The notes beneath the pieces were generated by a model. It saw only the letters and a list, made by a program, of their open reading frames with translations, did no database searches and was not told the DNA's origin. The position numbers were made by a program, and so were the translations under genes. Below are positions 20,377 through 29,933 of a stretch of DNA of 64,000 bases, piece by piece. Each line of letters begins with the position of its first letter. Position 1 is the first letter of the stretch. The DNA is from Longimicrobiales bacterium (GTDB taxonomy: Bacteria; Gemmatimonadota; Gemmatimonadetes; Longimicrobiales; Gaopeijiaceae): the NCBI GenBank assembly GCA_951828585.1, contig OX639991.1:834576-898575 (forward strand). The letters are read 5' to 3'.

Positions 20377-22002
20377 ATGGAGTTCCCGCGCGGCCCGATC
20401 CGCATCTTCGCATTCCTCGTTGCCATGGCCGTGGCCATTCCCGCAGCCATCTCCGCCCAGATGGAGACCACCACCCCCCGCAGCGCCGATGAGGGCGACG
20501 GCCCCCACGAACGCCTTATTCTGCGTGGCGCCACCATCATCGACGGCACGGGAGCGCCCCCGATGGGCCCGGTGGATATCGTGATCGAGGGTGACAGGAT
20601 CGTCCAGATCCAGACAGTGGGCTATCCCGGCGTCCCCATCAACGAGAACCGCCGCCCCGGCGACGCCACGAAGGAGATGGACATGACCGGCATGTACATC
20701 ATGCCCGGTTTCGTGGACATGCACGCCCACACCGGGGGTGCCGGCAAGGCGCCCCAGCCCGAATACGCCTACAAGCTGTGGATGGGACACGGGATCACCA
20801 CTTCGCGCGGCGTCGGCCACGGGCCCATGATGTGGGCGCTGGAGGAGAAGGCGGCCGCCGCCCGCAACGAGATCGTCGCCCCGCGCATGTTCACCTACGC
20901 CCGCCCCGGCGAGGCCTGGGACGAAGGCTCGGTCGACTCGCCCGAAAAGGCGCGCGAGTGGGTCCGCTGGGCCGCCGCCGTCGATGTCGAAGGCGCGAAG
21001 ATCGACGGCCTCAAGCTGGGCGCCATGGACCCCGACATCATGGCCGCGGTGATCGACGAAGCGCACAAGCACGGCCTCGGCACCGTCGCCCACCTCGGCC
21101 AGATGGGCGTGGTGCGCATGACCGCGCTCGACGCGGCCGAGGTCGGCCTCGACATGATGACCCACTACTACGGCCTCATGGAGTCCATGCTGACCGGCTA
21201 CAGCGTCCAGAACTGGCCGCTCGACTACAACTACCAGGACGAGCAGCACCGCTTCGGCAACGTTGGACGCCTCTGGTACCAGGCCGCGGAGCCCGGTTCG
21301 GAGCAGTGGAACGATCTCATCGACCGGTTCCTCGAACTCGGATTCGGCCTCGACCCCACGATGACGATCTACGAGGCCAGCCGCGACGTGATGCGCTCCC
21401 GCGAGGCCGATTTCCACGAGGAATACACGCTGCCCAGCATGTGGGAGTTCTACCAGCCGTCGCGCCGCGCGCACGGTTCCTACTGGTTCTACTGGACCAC
21501 CGAGGACGAGTACCACTGGAAGCGCTTCTTCCGGAAGTGGATGCACTTCCTCAACGACTACAAGAACGCCGGCGGGCGCGTCACGACCGGCTCCGATTCC
21601 GGGTTCATCTACAAGCTCTACGGCTTCGACTACATCCGTGAACTCGAGCTGCTGCGCGAGGCCGGCTTCCATCCCGTCGAGGTCATCCGCTCGGCCACCC
21701 TGTTCGGCGCCGAGGAGCTCCACGACCCGAAGGGCACGAAGATCGACTTCGGGATTCTGCGCGCGGGACTCAAGGCCGACATGGTCGTCGTGGACGAGAA
21801 TCCCCTCCAGAACCTCAAGGTCCTGTACGGGAACGGGGCCGTAAAGCTTAACGACGAGACCGGCGAGGTGGAGCGCGTGGGGGGCATCAAGTACACGATC
21901 AAGGACGGGATCGTCTACGACGCGCAGAAGCTGCTCGCCGATGTGCGCGAGATGGTCCGTAAGGCCAAGGAGGCCGCGGCCGTATCAGAAGAAGGCAACT
22001 GA
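20377..22002 (+). CDS. Exported amidohydrolase-family metal enzyme
   Basis: 541 residues with a signal peptide (IRIFAFLVAMAVAIPAAISAQ). The amidohydrolase N-terminal beta sandwich (LRGATIIDGTGAPP) leads to PGFVDMHAHTGG, whose HxH binds the first metal. TVAHLG supplies a later His, VTTGSDSG the conserved Asp, and the C-terminus has the closing FGILRAGLKADMVVVDENP of imidazolonepropionase/dipeptidase-like members. ATG 20377 follows CAGGAGGTCCGA. Substrate unknown; secreted amidohydrolases of this type are often peptidases of D- or cyclic amino-acid derivatives. The lysine carbamylation position was not resolved. Confidence 0.87.
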   Translation: MEFPRGPIRIFAFLVAMAVAIPAAISAQMETTTPRSADEGDGPHERLILRGATIIDGTGAPPMGPVDIVIEGDRIVQIQTVGYPGVPINENRRPGDATKEMDMTGMYIMPGFVDMHAHTGGAGKAPQPEYAYKLWMGHGITTSRGVGHGPMMWALEEKAAAARNEIVAPRMFTYARPGEAWDEGSVDSPEKAREWVRWAAAVDVEGAKIDGLKLGAMDPDIMAAVIDEAHKHGLGTVAHLGQMGVVRMTALDAAEVGLDMMTHYYGLMESMLTGYSVQNWPLDYNYQDEQHRFGNVGRLWYQAAEPGSEQWNDLIDRFLELGFGLDPTMTIYEASRDVMRSREADFHEEYTLPSMWEFYQPSRRAHGSYWFYWTTEDEYHWKRFFRKWMHFLNDYKNAGGRVTTGSDSGFIYKLYGFDYIRELELLREAGFHPVEVIRSATLFGAEELHDPKGTKIDFGILRAGLKADMVVVDENPLQNLKVLYGNGAVKLNDETGEVERVGGIKYTIKDGIVYDAQKLLADVREMVRKAKEAAAVSEEGN

Positions 22003-22032
22003 GGGGATCCACAAACTGCACGGGAGACCGAA

Positions 22033-22620
22033 ATGATCGACAACCATGCCGGACATGCGACACGGCGTCAGCCACGTCTGGTGTTCGCGGCCGTGGTCGC
22101 AAGCGCGACCTTCGCATCCGGCCTCCACGGACAGGAAGGGGAGGCCAATGCGCAGGCAGAAGACCCGTTTCACGTAATGGCGGGCCCGAGAATCGAATAC
22201 TTCGGCCATCTGTCCCCGGGCGCGAGCATCCAGGTGCTCTGGGATACTCCAGGTCAGAGGGGATCGTGGCTGGGGGCACAGTTCCACGCCCAGCTGGTAC
22301 GGTTTGATTCCGACCCTCAGGCCCCGAACGCCGACATAATACGGCGCGACTATCACGTTGCCGGGCGCGTCAAAGCGGGTTTCGGCAGAGGCGACGGACC
22401 CGTCTTCTACGGTTTTGCCGAGGCTGGCGTGGGCATGATCGGGACCGAACCCGAGGCCAAGCGCGGGGACACCTACCTGCTGTCGGGAGTCGGAGCCGGG
22501 GTAGGTGTCACGCTACTTCCGATTACCTTTGCAGTCGAGGGAACCCTTGGAAGGGCGGACCGGCCCAGCTCGGACCTGCTGGACTCGTTCGTGATGACCC
22601 TTCTGTACCACTTTCGCTGA
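22033..22620 (+). CDS. Exported small beta-barrel-like protein, paralogue 1 of 3
   Basis: 195 residues, signal peptide ending near LHGQEG. The body alternates short amphipathic strands rich in Gly and aromatic residues and ends in LLYHFR, an outer-membrane-barrel-like C-terminus. Shared with the next two genes: the block YFGHLSPGASIQVLWDTP, a GRVKAGFGRGDGP-(V)-FYGFAEAG block and GDTYLLSGVGAGVGV. Function unknown. It lies 30 bases after the amidohydrolase and may share its transcript. Most diverged of the three. Confidence 0.75.
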   Translation: MIDNHAGHATRRQPRLVFAAVVASATFASGLHGQEGEANAQAEDPFHVMAGPRIEYFGHLSPGASIQVLWDTPGQRGSWLGAQFHAQLVRFDSDPQAPNADIIRRDYHVAGRVKAGFGRGDGPVFYGFAEAGVGMIGTEPEAKRGDTYLLSGVGAGVGVTLLPITFAVEGTLGRADRPSSDLLDSFVMTLLYHFR

Positions 22621-22739
22621 CCATGTTCTACATTGGGAGACGGTCAAAGGGCCGGTAGTCTGGCAGGGGAGAAGCAGGTCGTGGGCAATTCCTGTCGGAG
22701 GGCCCATGACGGATGCGCCTCGCGCGCAGGGAGGGCTGG

Positions 22740-23324
22740 ATGATGGACAGGACAGGAAACGGGGTGAAGCCGTGGCTAATGGTTGCGGTACTCGCGGGCG
22801 CAGTCACCGCGCCCAGCGTGGAGGCCCAGGAGTTAGCCCGGGGCGGGGAGGCGCAGGAGAGTTCGCAGTTTGGCGTGCTGGTGGGAATGCGGGGTGAGTT
22901 CACCGGGCTGGCTTCGCCCGGAGCCAGTCTCGACCTGGTCCTCAATGCGCCGCAAACGCCGGTCTGGGTGTCGCTGCAATTCCTCGCCCAGAAGACGCGC
23001 TGGAACGTTGATTTCTACGACGAGGTCAGGCGCAACAGCAGCTACTCGGGCCGCATGCGAATTGGCTATGGCGGCCGCCAGGGACCCAGCGTCTACGCCC
23101 TCCTCGAACGAGGGTGGGGAACAATCGAGGCGCCCGACATCTGGGAGGGCGACAGCTATTCGGTCGTCGCGGGCGGACTGGGCGTGGGGTGGACGATCGG
23201 CCGCGTGACGGCTTCGGTCGAGGGCGGGCTCGGCAGGAGAACCAGGTTCAGGCACAAACCGAAGCGGCATCACAGCCTGGGCGTTGGCTTCCAGTACCAC
23301 CTCTTTCGGACCGATCTGAGGTAG
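22740..23324 (+). CDS. Exported small beta-barrel-like protein, paralogue 2 of 3
   Basis: 194 residues. Start ATG 22740 (MMDRTG) sits just after GGGAGGG; the upstream ATGs lack this site. Signal peptide WLMVAVLAGAVTAPSVEAQ. Then GVLVGMRGEFTGLASPGASLDLVLNAPQTPVWVSLQFLAQ, which aligns almost word for word with paralogue 3, and a C-terminal GVGFQYHLF typical of barrel ends. No recognised family. Position between its paralogues indicates tandem duplication. Confidence 0.75.
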   Translation: MMDRTGNGVKPWLMVAVLAGAVTAPSVEAQELARGGEAQESSQFGVLVGMRGEFTGLASPGASLDLVLNAPQTPVWVSLQFLAQKTRWNVDFYDEVRRNSSYSGRMRIGYGGRQGPSVYALLERGWGTIEAPDIWEGDSYSVVAGGLGVGWTIGRVTASVEGGLGRRTRFRHKPKRHHSLGVGFQYHLFRTDLR

Positions 23325-23438
23325 TTTCGCGGCGGAATTCGGCGAGTCCGCAGCTGTTCGAGACGGGCGAAACCGGCGCGGGGTCCATGGCGTAGGACCC
23401 ACGGTAGCCAGGAGTCATTCGCAGCCGAGGATGGATCG

Positions 23439-24026
23439 ATGGAACCGAGAAGAGTAGCCCTGACGCCGCGGTTCATCGTCGCAGTGCTGGTGGCGGGGGT
23501 GGTACCCGCGCCCGGCCCGCAGGCCCAGGAGGTGGAACCGCTTCCCGATGGGGCGACAGAGGAGGGTCCGCGGGTTGGCGTCCTCGTGGGGATGCGGGCG
23601 GAGTTGCTTGGTTTGGTGTCACCGGGTGCCAGCCTGGATCTGGTTCTGGATTCGCCCAATCGACCGATCTGGTTGTCGGTCCAATTCCTGGCCCAGATGA
23701 TTCGCTGGAACGTTCAGTACGACCCCGTGAGCAGACGCGATCACATCTACGTGGGCCGGGTCCGGCTGGGCCTTGGCAGGCGCCGGGGACCCAGGATCTA
23801 TGCTCTCGCCGAAAAGGGGATCGGTGTCATCATGACGGAACCGGCGTCCTGGCGCGGAGATACGTACAACCTGACGGGAGTCGGACTGGGCGTGGGGCTG
23901 GCAGGAGAGAGATTCACGACCTCGTTCGAACTCGTCATCGGTGTGGCCAACAGATCCAGCTCGAGCCTTTATGGCGGTTTGGGCGTATCGCTCCAGTACC
24001 GTCTCCCGCGACCGGGCCAGGGGTAA
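23439..24026 (+). CDS. Exported small beta-barrel-like protein, paralogue 3 of 3
   Basis: 195 residues with a signal peptide ending near PQAQEV. Shares GVLVGMRAELLGLVSPGASLDLVLDSP and WLSVQFLAQMIRWNV with paralogue 2, and GDTYNLTGVGLGVGL with paralogue 1, so it bridges the two. Ends GGLGVSLQYRL, again barrel-like. Function unknown. The following methyltransferase starts 67 bases later and is unrelated. Confidence 0.75.
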   Translation: MEPRRVALTPRFIVAVLVAGVVPAPGPQAQEVEPLPDGATEEGPRVGVLVGMRAELLGLVSPGASLDLVLDSPNRPIWLSVQFLAQMIRWNVQYDPVSRRDHIYVGRVRLGLGRRRGPRIYALAEKGIGVIMTEPASWRGDTYNLTGVGLGVGLAGERFTTSFELVIGVANRSSSSLYGGLGVSLQYRLPRPGQG

Positions 24027-24092
24027 CGGGTGGCACACCGGCCACCCGCGTGACCATATTCCGCGGGCCGTAACCGGTTCCGGACCACCTGA

Positions 24093-25028
24093 ATGACCAC
24101 ACGACACACCCACCCGTGCGGGAGGATCATCCTCTCCGACAACCTCCCCGTCCTGAAGGCCATGGACGCCGGGAGCGTCGACCTCATCTACATCGACCCG
24201 CCCTTCAACACGGGTCGGACGCAGAGCCGCACCCGAATCCGTGTCGAGCGCGACGAGGACGGAGACCGCACCGGCTTCCAGGGCATCCGCTACCGGACGG
24301 AAGTGCTCGGCCGGAGCGGCTATGCCGACACCCACACCGACTACCTCGCCTTCCTCGAACCCCGCCTCCGTGAAGCACACCGCATCCTCGCGCCCAACGG
24401 ATCCTTCTTCCTCCACATCGACTACCGCGAGGCCCACTACTGCAAGGTCCTCCTGGACGACATCTTCGGCCGCGCCTCCTTCATGAACGAGATCATCTGG
24501 GCGTACGACTACGGTGGCCGCTCGAAGCGCAAGTGGCCCGCCAAGCACGACACCATCTTCTGGTACGCCAGGGATCCCCGCGCCTACACCTTCAACTTCG
24601 ACGAGATGGACCGGATCCCCTACATGGCCCCGGGACTGGTGGGGAAGGAGAAGGCCGCCCGCGGCAAGACCCCCACCGATGTGTGGTGGCACACGATCGT
24701 GAGCCCCACCGGCGGGGAGAAGACCGGATACCCGACACAGAAGCCGCTGGGGGTGCTGAAGCGTATTGTGAAGGTACACTCGAACCAGGGAGACACCGTG
24801 CTGGATTTCTTCGCGGGGAGCGGTACGACGGGCAAGGCGGCGGCGCGCAACGGGCGGCACTTCATCCTGGTGGATTCCAATGCCGAGGCAGCCCGCGTCA
24901 TGGCCGGAAGGCTCGCGCGTTTTGCGCCGGAATGCATAGGATTCCCGGCAAAGGCAGACCTGGAGCGCCTGACCGATACCCAACTGACGCTAGCGTACAC
25001 CGAACACCGGGGACACCACGATGAGTGA
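24093..25028 (+). CDS. Orphan DNA methyltransferase, beta class (N6-adenine or N4-cytosine)
   Basis: 311 residues. Motif IV DLIYIDPPFNTG comes first and motif I DTVLDFFAGSGTTGKAA comes after, which is the beta-class order. Between them lie the PNGSFFLHIDYREAH motif and a target-recognition stretch (YDYGGRSKRKWPAKHD, GLVGKEKAARGKTPTDVWW). It transfers methyl from S-adenosylmethionine to DNA; the target site cannot be read from sequence. No restriction endonuclease or specificity gene is adjacent, so it is an orphan, possibly regulatory. Its stop overlaps the next start by eight bases. Confidence 0.88.
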   Translation: MTTRHTHPCGRIILSDNLPVLKAMDAGSVDLIYIDPPFNTGRTQSRTRIRVERDEDGDRTGFQGIRYRTEVLGRSGYADTHTDYLAFLEPRLREAHRILAPNGSFFLHIDYREAHYCKVLLDDIFGRASFMNEIIWAYDYGGRSKRKWPAKHDTIFWYARDPRAYTFNFDEMDRIPYMAPGLVGKEKAARGKTPTDVWWHTIVSPTGGEKTGYPTQKPLGVLKRIVKVHSNQGDTVLDFFAGSGTTGKAAARNGRHFILVDSNAEAARVMAGRLARFAPECIGFPAKADLERLTDTQLTLAYTEHRGHHDE

Positions 25029-25695
25029 GCAGCACGGCGGTTTCCACGACCCGACCGGTCTCACAAAGTGGACAAGGCGGTTGCTGTACGCCTACATCGC
25101 CTTCTCGCTCGTCGGGGCCTGGAGCCACGCGGGTGAACTGCTGGGTGGCGGCGGTCCCGAGTCACTGGCTGCGCTCCTGGCGGGCACCCCGCTACTCGAT
25201 TCGCTCGCGCGACTTGTCGAAACCGTGTGGGACCTGGTCGAGACGATCGCCGCCAGCGTGATCACCGCGATCCTCGTACTCGTGTGGACCCATCGCGCCA
25301 ACTACAATGCCCGCCAACTCGGTGCCGCCGACATGGCCTTTTCGCCGGGTTGGGCCGTTGGTTGGCATTTCGTTCCGATCGCGTGGTTCTGGAAGCCCTA
25401 CCAGGCCATGAGAGAGATCTGGCAGGCCAGCGTGAGTCCGTCGAGCTGGAAACGGCAGGCCGGGTCGCCGCTGCTCGTGTGGTGGTGGGGCCTATGGATC
25501 CTGACCAGGTGGGGGGTATTCGTCGCATCGGAGCTGGCCGTGCGTATTTTCGATGGCGCGAGTGCCGAAACCGCCGACGCGGCGATCGAACTCTCGTTCG
25601 CAGTCCTGGATGTACCGCTGGCCCTCGTTCTGCTGGCCATCATCGGCAGGGTTCATCAAATGCAGATGCGACACCACCGAGTCCGGGGCGCATAG
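25021..25695 (+). CDS. DUF4328 membrane protein
   Basis: 224 residues with about four or five membrane segments. The diagnostic block FSPGWAVGWHFVPIAWFWKPYQAMREIW is that of DUF4328, a family of unknown function found in actinobacteria and other bacteria. N-terminal helix LLYAYIAFSLVGAW; last helix LDVPLALVLLAIIGRVHQMQ. The eight-base overlap with the methyltransferase suggests translational coupling, though no functional link is known. Confidence 0.82.
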   Translation: MSEQHGGFHDPTGLTKWTRRLLYAYIAFSLVGAWSHAGELLGGGGPESLAALLAGTPLLDSLARLVETVWDLVETIAASVITAILVLVWTHRANYNARQLGAADMAFSPGWAVGWHFVPIAWFWKPYQAMREIWQASVSPSSWKRQAGSPLLVWWWGLWILTRWGVFVASELAVRIFDGASAETADAAIELSFAVLDVPLALVLLAIIGRVHQMQMRHHRVRGA

Positions 25696-25747
25696 TTCGA
25701 CCGTATGTGCTGGCACCCGAGTTGACGGCCCGCGGCCAGGCTCGGGC

Positions 25748-26071
25748 TCAGCCCTCTTCGCCGAGTTCCACCGCCGTGCCGTAACACATCATCTCGGCGG
25801 CACCCTTGCTCACCTCCGCCGACTGGAAGCGGATCGCCACGATTCCGTTCGCCCCCAGAGCCCTCGCCTCCTCGACCATCCGGTCCACCGCCTGCTCCCG
25901 CACCTCCGCCAGCAGCTTGGTGTATTCGTACACCTCGCCGCCCGCCAGATTGCGCAGGCTGGCCATGATGTCCTTTCCCACGTGGCGAACGCGGACGGAA
26001 CTTCCCCTGACCAGGCCCAAGGTGCGCGATACGCGGTGGCCAGCCACGGTTTCGGCAGAGGCGAGGATCAT
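25748..26071 (-). CDS. UPF0145 (YbjQ-like) family protein
   Basis: 107 residues. ASAETVAGHRVSRTLGLVRGSSVRVRHVG and EARALGANGIVAIRFQSAEV are the hallmark blocks of this pentameric, structurally known but functionally unassigned family. The start at ATG 26071 overlaps the anti-sigma stop (ATGA); the longer frame upstream runs through the anti-sigma gene and is not real. Third gene of the sigma/anti-sigma operon. Homologues are sometimes called heavy-metal-binding, which this sequence does not prove. Confidence 0.88.
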   Translation of the reverse strand: MILASAETVAGHRVSRTLGLVRGSSVRVRHVGKDIMASLRNLAGGEVYEYTKLLAEVREQAVDRMVEEARALGANGIVAIRFQSAEVSKGAAEMMCYGTAVELGEEG

Positions 26072-26508
26072 CGGTGGACGTTCCGGTAGGGGTCCGAGCC
26101 GTACTCGCGATACCGGTCCCAGATGACCTGGGCGAGAAGGACCAGCATGCCGATCACCACGGCGCCGGTCGTCAGCTTGACCACGATCGCCGACGGCGAC
26201 TTCACGAAGGACCAGGCCGCGTAGGCCGCCCAGCCCAGGAACCCGGTGGTGGTGAGCGCCCAACCGACCGGCGAGGTGATCCGGGAACGAATGCGATCCC
26301 AGACCGAGTCTCCGTCCTGCGGCGCGAACGATAGATCCTGGAAATCCTCCTTGATGGACCGGAAGATCGCGAACTCGCGGCGCAGTTCGCTGGACGCCTC
26401 CAGGCGGCCCTCGATGGCCACCCTTTCCTCGGGCGTAACCTCTCCGTCGAGGAACCGCATGAGGTCCTCGTGGCTGACCGCTTGCTGTGTTCTACCGTCC
26501 ATGGCCAA
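26068..26508 (-). CDS. Membrane anti-sigma factor
   Basis: 146 residues. The N-terminal cytoplasmic helix bundle (SHEDLMRFLDGEVTPEERVAIEGRL) has the DGE-[TL]-x-[PE]-EE pattern of anti-sigma domains. No HxxxCxxC zinc motif is present. Two membrane segments follow (WALTTTGFLGWAAYAAWSFV and AVVIGMLVLLAQVIW) and a short basic tail. It lies just after the ECF sigma gene and is expected to hold that sigma at the membrane. The signal it senses is not visible. Confidence 0.82.
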   Translation of the reverse strand: MAMDGRTQQAVSHEDLMRFLDGEVTPEERVAIEGRLEASSELRREFAIFRSIKEDFQDLSFAPQDGDSVWDRIRSRITSPVGWALTTTGFLGWAAYAAWSFVKSPSAIVVKLTTGAVVIGMLVLLAQVIWDRYREYGSDPYRNVHR

Positions 26509-26550
26509 TCTGCCTCGGAACGACCGTAAGTCGTTTTCTCCGTGGGTGTT

Positions 26551-27117
26551 TCACGGGTACGTGACCCCGGCGTTGCGCAGTTCTTCCGCCAACGCCCGCC
26601 GCGCGTGGAAGAGCCGGCTCGCGACGGTCCCTTCCGGAATGTTCAATATCCTCGCGATCTCGCCGTAGCGAAACCCCTCGATTTCCTTCAGTACGAGTAT
26701 CTCCCGATGATCTTCACTCAAACGCTCCAGGCCCATCCAGAGGAGTTCCTTCGCCGCCTTCCGCTCCGCACGCCGTTCGGGCCCGTCCTCGGGGTTGCCG
26801 GGCCTCATCTCGAGGCCCTGGTCGAGGGCCTCCAGGTTGAACCTGACCTTGCGGCTCCTGAGCGCGTCCCGGCACTGGTTCCTGAGGATCTGGAAGAACC
26901 AGGGGGCGAAGCGCCGCTTGAGGTCGAACCGGGAAAGGTTCTGCCACGTCTTCACAAAGGCGTCCTGCAGCGCGTCGCGGGCGTCGTCCGGGTTGCCCAT
27001 CATTCCAAGGGCGATTCGCAGGCCCGGACGTTCGTACGCCCGCACGATCGGCTCGAAAAACCGGGAATTGCCCGCCTGGCACTTTCGCAGGAGTTCGCGT
27101 TCCAGGTCAGGGAGCAA
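26551..27117 (-). CDS. ECF RNA polymerase sigma factor
   Basis: 188 residues with sigma region 2 (FFEPIVRAYERPGLRIALGMMGNPDDARDALQDAFVKTW) and region 4 (LSEDHREILVLKEIEGFRYGEIARIL, helix-turn-helix NIPEGTVASRLFHARRAL). The extended frame begins at TTG 27138, but GGAGG stands four bases before TTG 27117, which I prefer. It heads a three-gene operon with its anti-sigma and a UPF0145 protein. Divergent from the TPR gene at 27267; the 149-base gap may hold an autoregulated promoter, not identified. Confidence 0.9.
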   Translation of the reverse strand: MLPDLERELLRKCQAGNSRFFEPIVRAYERPGLRIALGMMGNPDDARDALQDAFVKTWQNLSRFDLKRRFAPWFFQILRNQCRDALRSRKVRFNLEALDQGLEMRPGNPEDGPERRAERKAAKELLWMGLERLSEDHREILVLKEIEGFRYGEIARILNIPEGTVASRLFHARRALAEELRNAGVTYP

Positions 27118-27266
27118 TCTGCCTCCAGGTCGAGTCAAACTTCACGTCACCACCTCCGCTGTTACGGATTCCAGCCGTGTATCATTCTAACCTTCTGGCG
27201 GCCCCATCGGCGAACACGCATTATCGATGCTCACCAGTCAACTGAATCTCCATCGGACAGCTACGA

Positions 27267-28895
27267 ATGGAATCCACACGCTCCCGAGGCGTACGCGCCC
27301 TCTTTCCGACCCTCGCCGCCGTTTCCCTCTCGGCCGCCTTCACCCACGGCGCGGCCGCCCAGGAAGTCGAATACCCCGCCGGCTTCGACGAAGAGGCCAC
27401 CTACTACCCCGAGGCGCTCGGACCCCTGACCCGCACGATCACCACCGCTTCGCCCGAGGCGCAAAAGTTCTTCGACCAGGGCATCCAGATGATGTACGCC
27501 TTCACCCCGCTGCGGGCCGCGCGCTCCTTCCGGCAGGCCCAGAGGGAGGACCCCGATTGCGCGATGTGCTTCTGGGGCGAGGCGTGGGCCTGGGGACCCT
27601 ACCTGAACGGACCGATGGGCCGCGATGACGCGCCGCGCGCCAACGAGAACATCCAGAAGGCGATGGAACTCGCCGGGAAGCACGCGAACGATGTCGAAAA
27701 GGCCCTGATCGAGGCCATGGAGATCCGCTACGAGGAGGAGCACGACCGCGACACGCGCAAGATGCTGGACTCGGCGTACGCGCGGGCGATGGCCGAGGTG
27801 TACGAGCGGTTCCCGCACGACCTGGACGTGGGGACTCTGTACGGCGAGTCGCTCATGCTGCTCGAACCCCGGCGCGGCCGTTGGGACATCGAGAAGCCCG
27901 CCGTGCAGAAGATCCACCAGATCCTCGAGGCCGTCCTGGCCATGGACATCACGCACCCCGGCGCCTGCCACCTCTACGTCCACGCCACCGAGCCGACCGT
28001 CAAACCGGAGAAGGCCGAAGCGTGCGCCAACCACCTCGGCGCGTCGATCCCCGGGGCGAGTCACATCCAGCACATGCCGTCACACACCTACAACCGGATC
28101 GGGCGCTGGGGCGACGCGGTGCGGGGCAACCTCGCCGCATGGCACACCGACCTGCGCGCCGAGGAGGATCTCGCGTGGGCCATCTATCCATCCCACAACC
28201 TCCACATGCTCCTCTTCGCGGCCTCCATGGACGGGCAGGGGGCAATCGCCATCCAGGCCGCCAAGGACTATGGGAAGATCGTGCGGGGCGGCGCCTTCTA
28301 CCATGCGCTGACCCTGTTCCGATTCGGCCGCTTCGACGAGATCCTCGAACTGGACGACCCGCCCGACGGCACCATCCAGCGCGGCTTCTGGGATTTCGCG
28401 CGCGGGTATGCCTATCTGCGCAGCGAAGAGCCGGGACGCGCCGAAGTCTACCTGGAGAAGGTCAGGCGCACGGCGGAGAATGCGGACGAAAACGCGAGCT
28501 TCCGCGGCCATTCGGCGACCGACCTGCTCGGTACGGTGGCCGGGATTCTCGAGGCCGAGATCCTGCGCCATGAAGGAGACAACGAAGGGGCGATCGCCGT
28601 TCTGGAGGTCGCGATCGAGCACGAGGACGCCCTGCGCTACGACGAACCGGAACCGCTCAACTTTTCGGCGCGGCACTGGCTGGGCGACCTGCTCCTCGAC
28701 ATGGAACGCTACGCGGAGGGGGAAGAGGTGTTCCGGGCCGCGCTCGAGGACCATCCCATGAACGGGTGGTCGCTGTACGGGCTGGAACACGCGCTGCGCG
28801 CCCAGGACATGGAGACAAAGGCGGACAAGGTGCACGAATTGTTCAAGGAGGCCTGGGCCCGATCGGATACCTGGATCAGGGGGGCGGTGTTCTAG
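27267..28895 (+). CDS. Exported tetratricopeptide-repeat protein
   Basis: 542 residues with a signal peptide (LAAVSLSAAFTHGAAAQ). Helical repeats run throughout, for example AARSFRQAQREDPDCAMC, RFDEILELDDPP, AEVYLEKVRRTAEN and GEEVFRAALEDHPMNGW. A conserved core has CAMCFWGEAWAWGPYLN and MPSHTYNRIGRWGDA, with the CxxC and several His (HPGACHLYVH, HIQHMPSHTY) suggesting metal or haem contact; that is inference. Homologues are common as stand-alone secreted proteins in soil bacteria without known function. Confidence 0.82.
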   Translation: MESTRSRGVRALFPTLAAVSLSAAFTHGAAAQEVEYPAGFDEEATYYPEALGPLTRTITTASPEAQKFFDQGIQMMYAFTPLRAARSFRQAQREDPDCAMCFWGEAWAWGPYLNGPMGRDDAPRANENIQKAMELAGKHANDVEKALIEAMEIRYEEEHDRDTRKMLDSAYARAMAEVYERFPHDLDVGTLYGESLMLLEPRRGRWDIEKPAVQKIHQILEAVLAMDITHPGACHLYVHATEPTVKPEKAEACANHLGASIPGASHIQHMPSHTYNRIGRWGDAVRGNLAAWHTDLRAEEDLAWAIYPSHNLHMLLFAASMDGQGAIAIQAAKDYGKIVRGGAFYHALTLFRFGRFDEILELDDPPDGTIQRGFWDFARGYAYLRSEEPGRAEVYLEKVRRTAENADENASFRGHSATDLLGTVAGILEAEILRHEGDNEGAIAVLEVAIEHEDALRYDEPEPLNFSARHWLGDLLLDMERYAEGEEVFRAALEDHPMNGWSLYGLEHALRAQDMETKADKVHELFKEAWARSDTWIRGAVF

Positions 28896-29001
28896 CGGCC
28901 TGTGCGGAAGCCCTCTCGGCAATTCCGGGAATCAACGCCGACCCTCTACGGCTTCGCTCTTCGCTGCCCCTCGGGCGATTCGTCCTGCCACCCCCCCTTC
29001 G

Positions 29002-29030
29002 TTGACGACCGTCCCCCGCTCGGGTAGCTT
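29002..29030 (+). promoter_or_regulatory. Predicted sigma70-type promoter of the suf operon
   Basis: TTGACG at 29002-29007, 17-base spacer, TAGCTT at 29025-29030. Transcription would start near 29037, 50 bases before sufC. The preceding gene ends at 28895, so this sits in the only gap before the operon. Confidence 0.5.
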
Positions 29031-29044
29031 TCAGTCCCCAATCA

Positions 29045-29055
29045 ATAATCATTAT
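29045..29055. promoter_or_regulatory. AT-rich palindrome resembling half a Fur box, before sufC
   Basis: ATAATCATTAT is a perfect inverted repeat about a central C, and the run to 29056 equals the right 12 bases of the classical Fur consensus (..ATAATCATTATC). The left half does not match. In GC-rich surroundings it stands out, and it lies just downstream of the predicted start site where a repressor would block an iron-sulfur assembly operon. Binding is inference. Confidence 0.45.
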
Positions 29056-29086
29056 CCATACGAAATACAGTCAGGAGTTCACCGGG

Positions 29087-29860
<774 letters not shown>

Positions 29861-29933
29861 ACAGGGATATGAATCCGCCGGCCCGGACACGGGATTCGGC
29901 TCACGCGGCCCGCAGGCTGCAAGGGAGGGATGG

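Noticed and set aside
20344..21723. 459-codon frame on the minus strand
   Set aside because: Shadow of the exported amidohydrolase; codon bias and domain evidence support the plus strand only.
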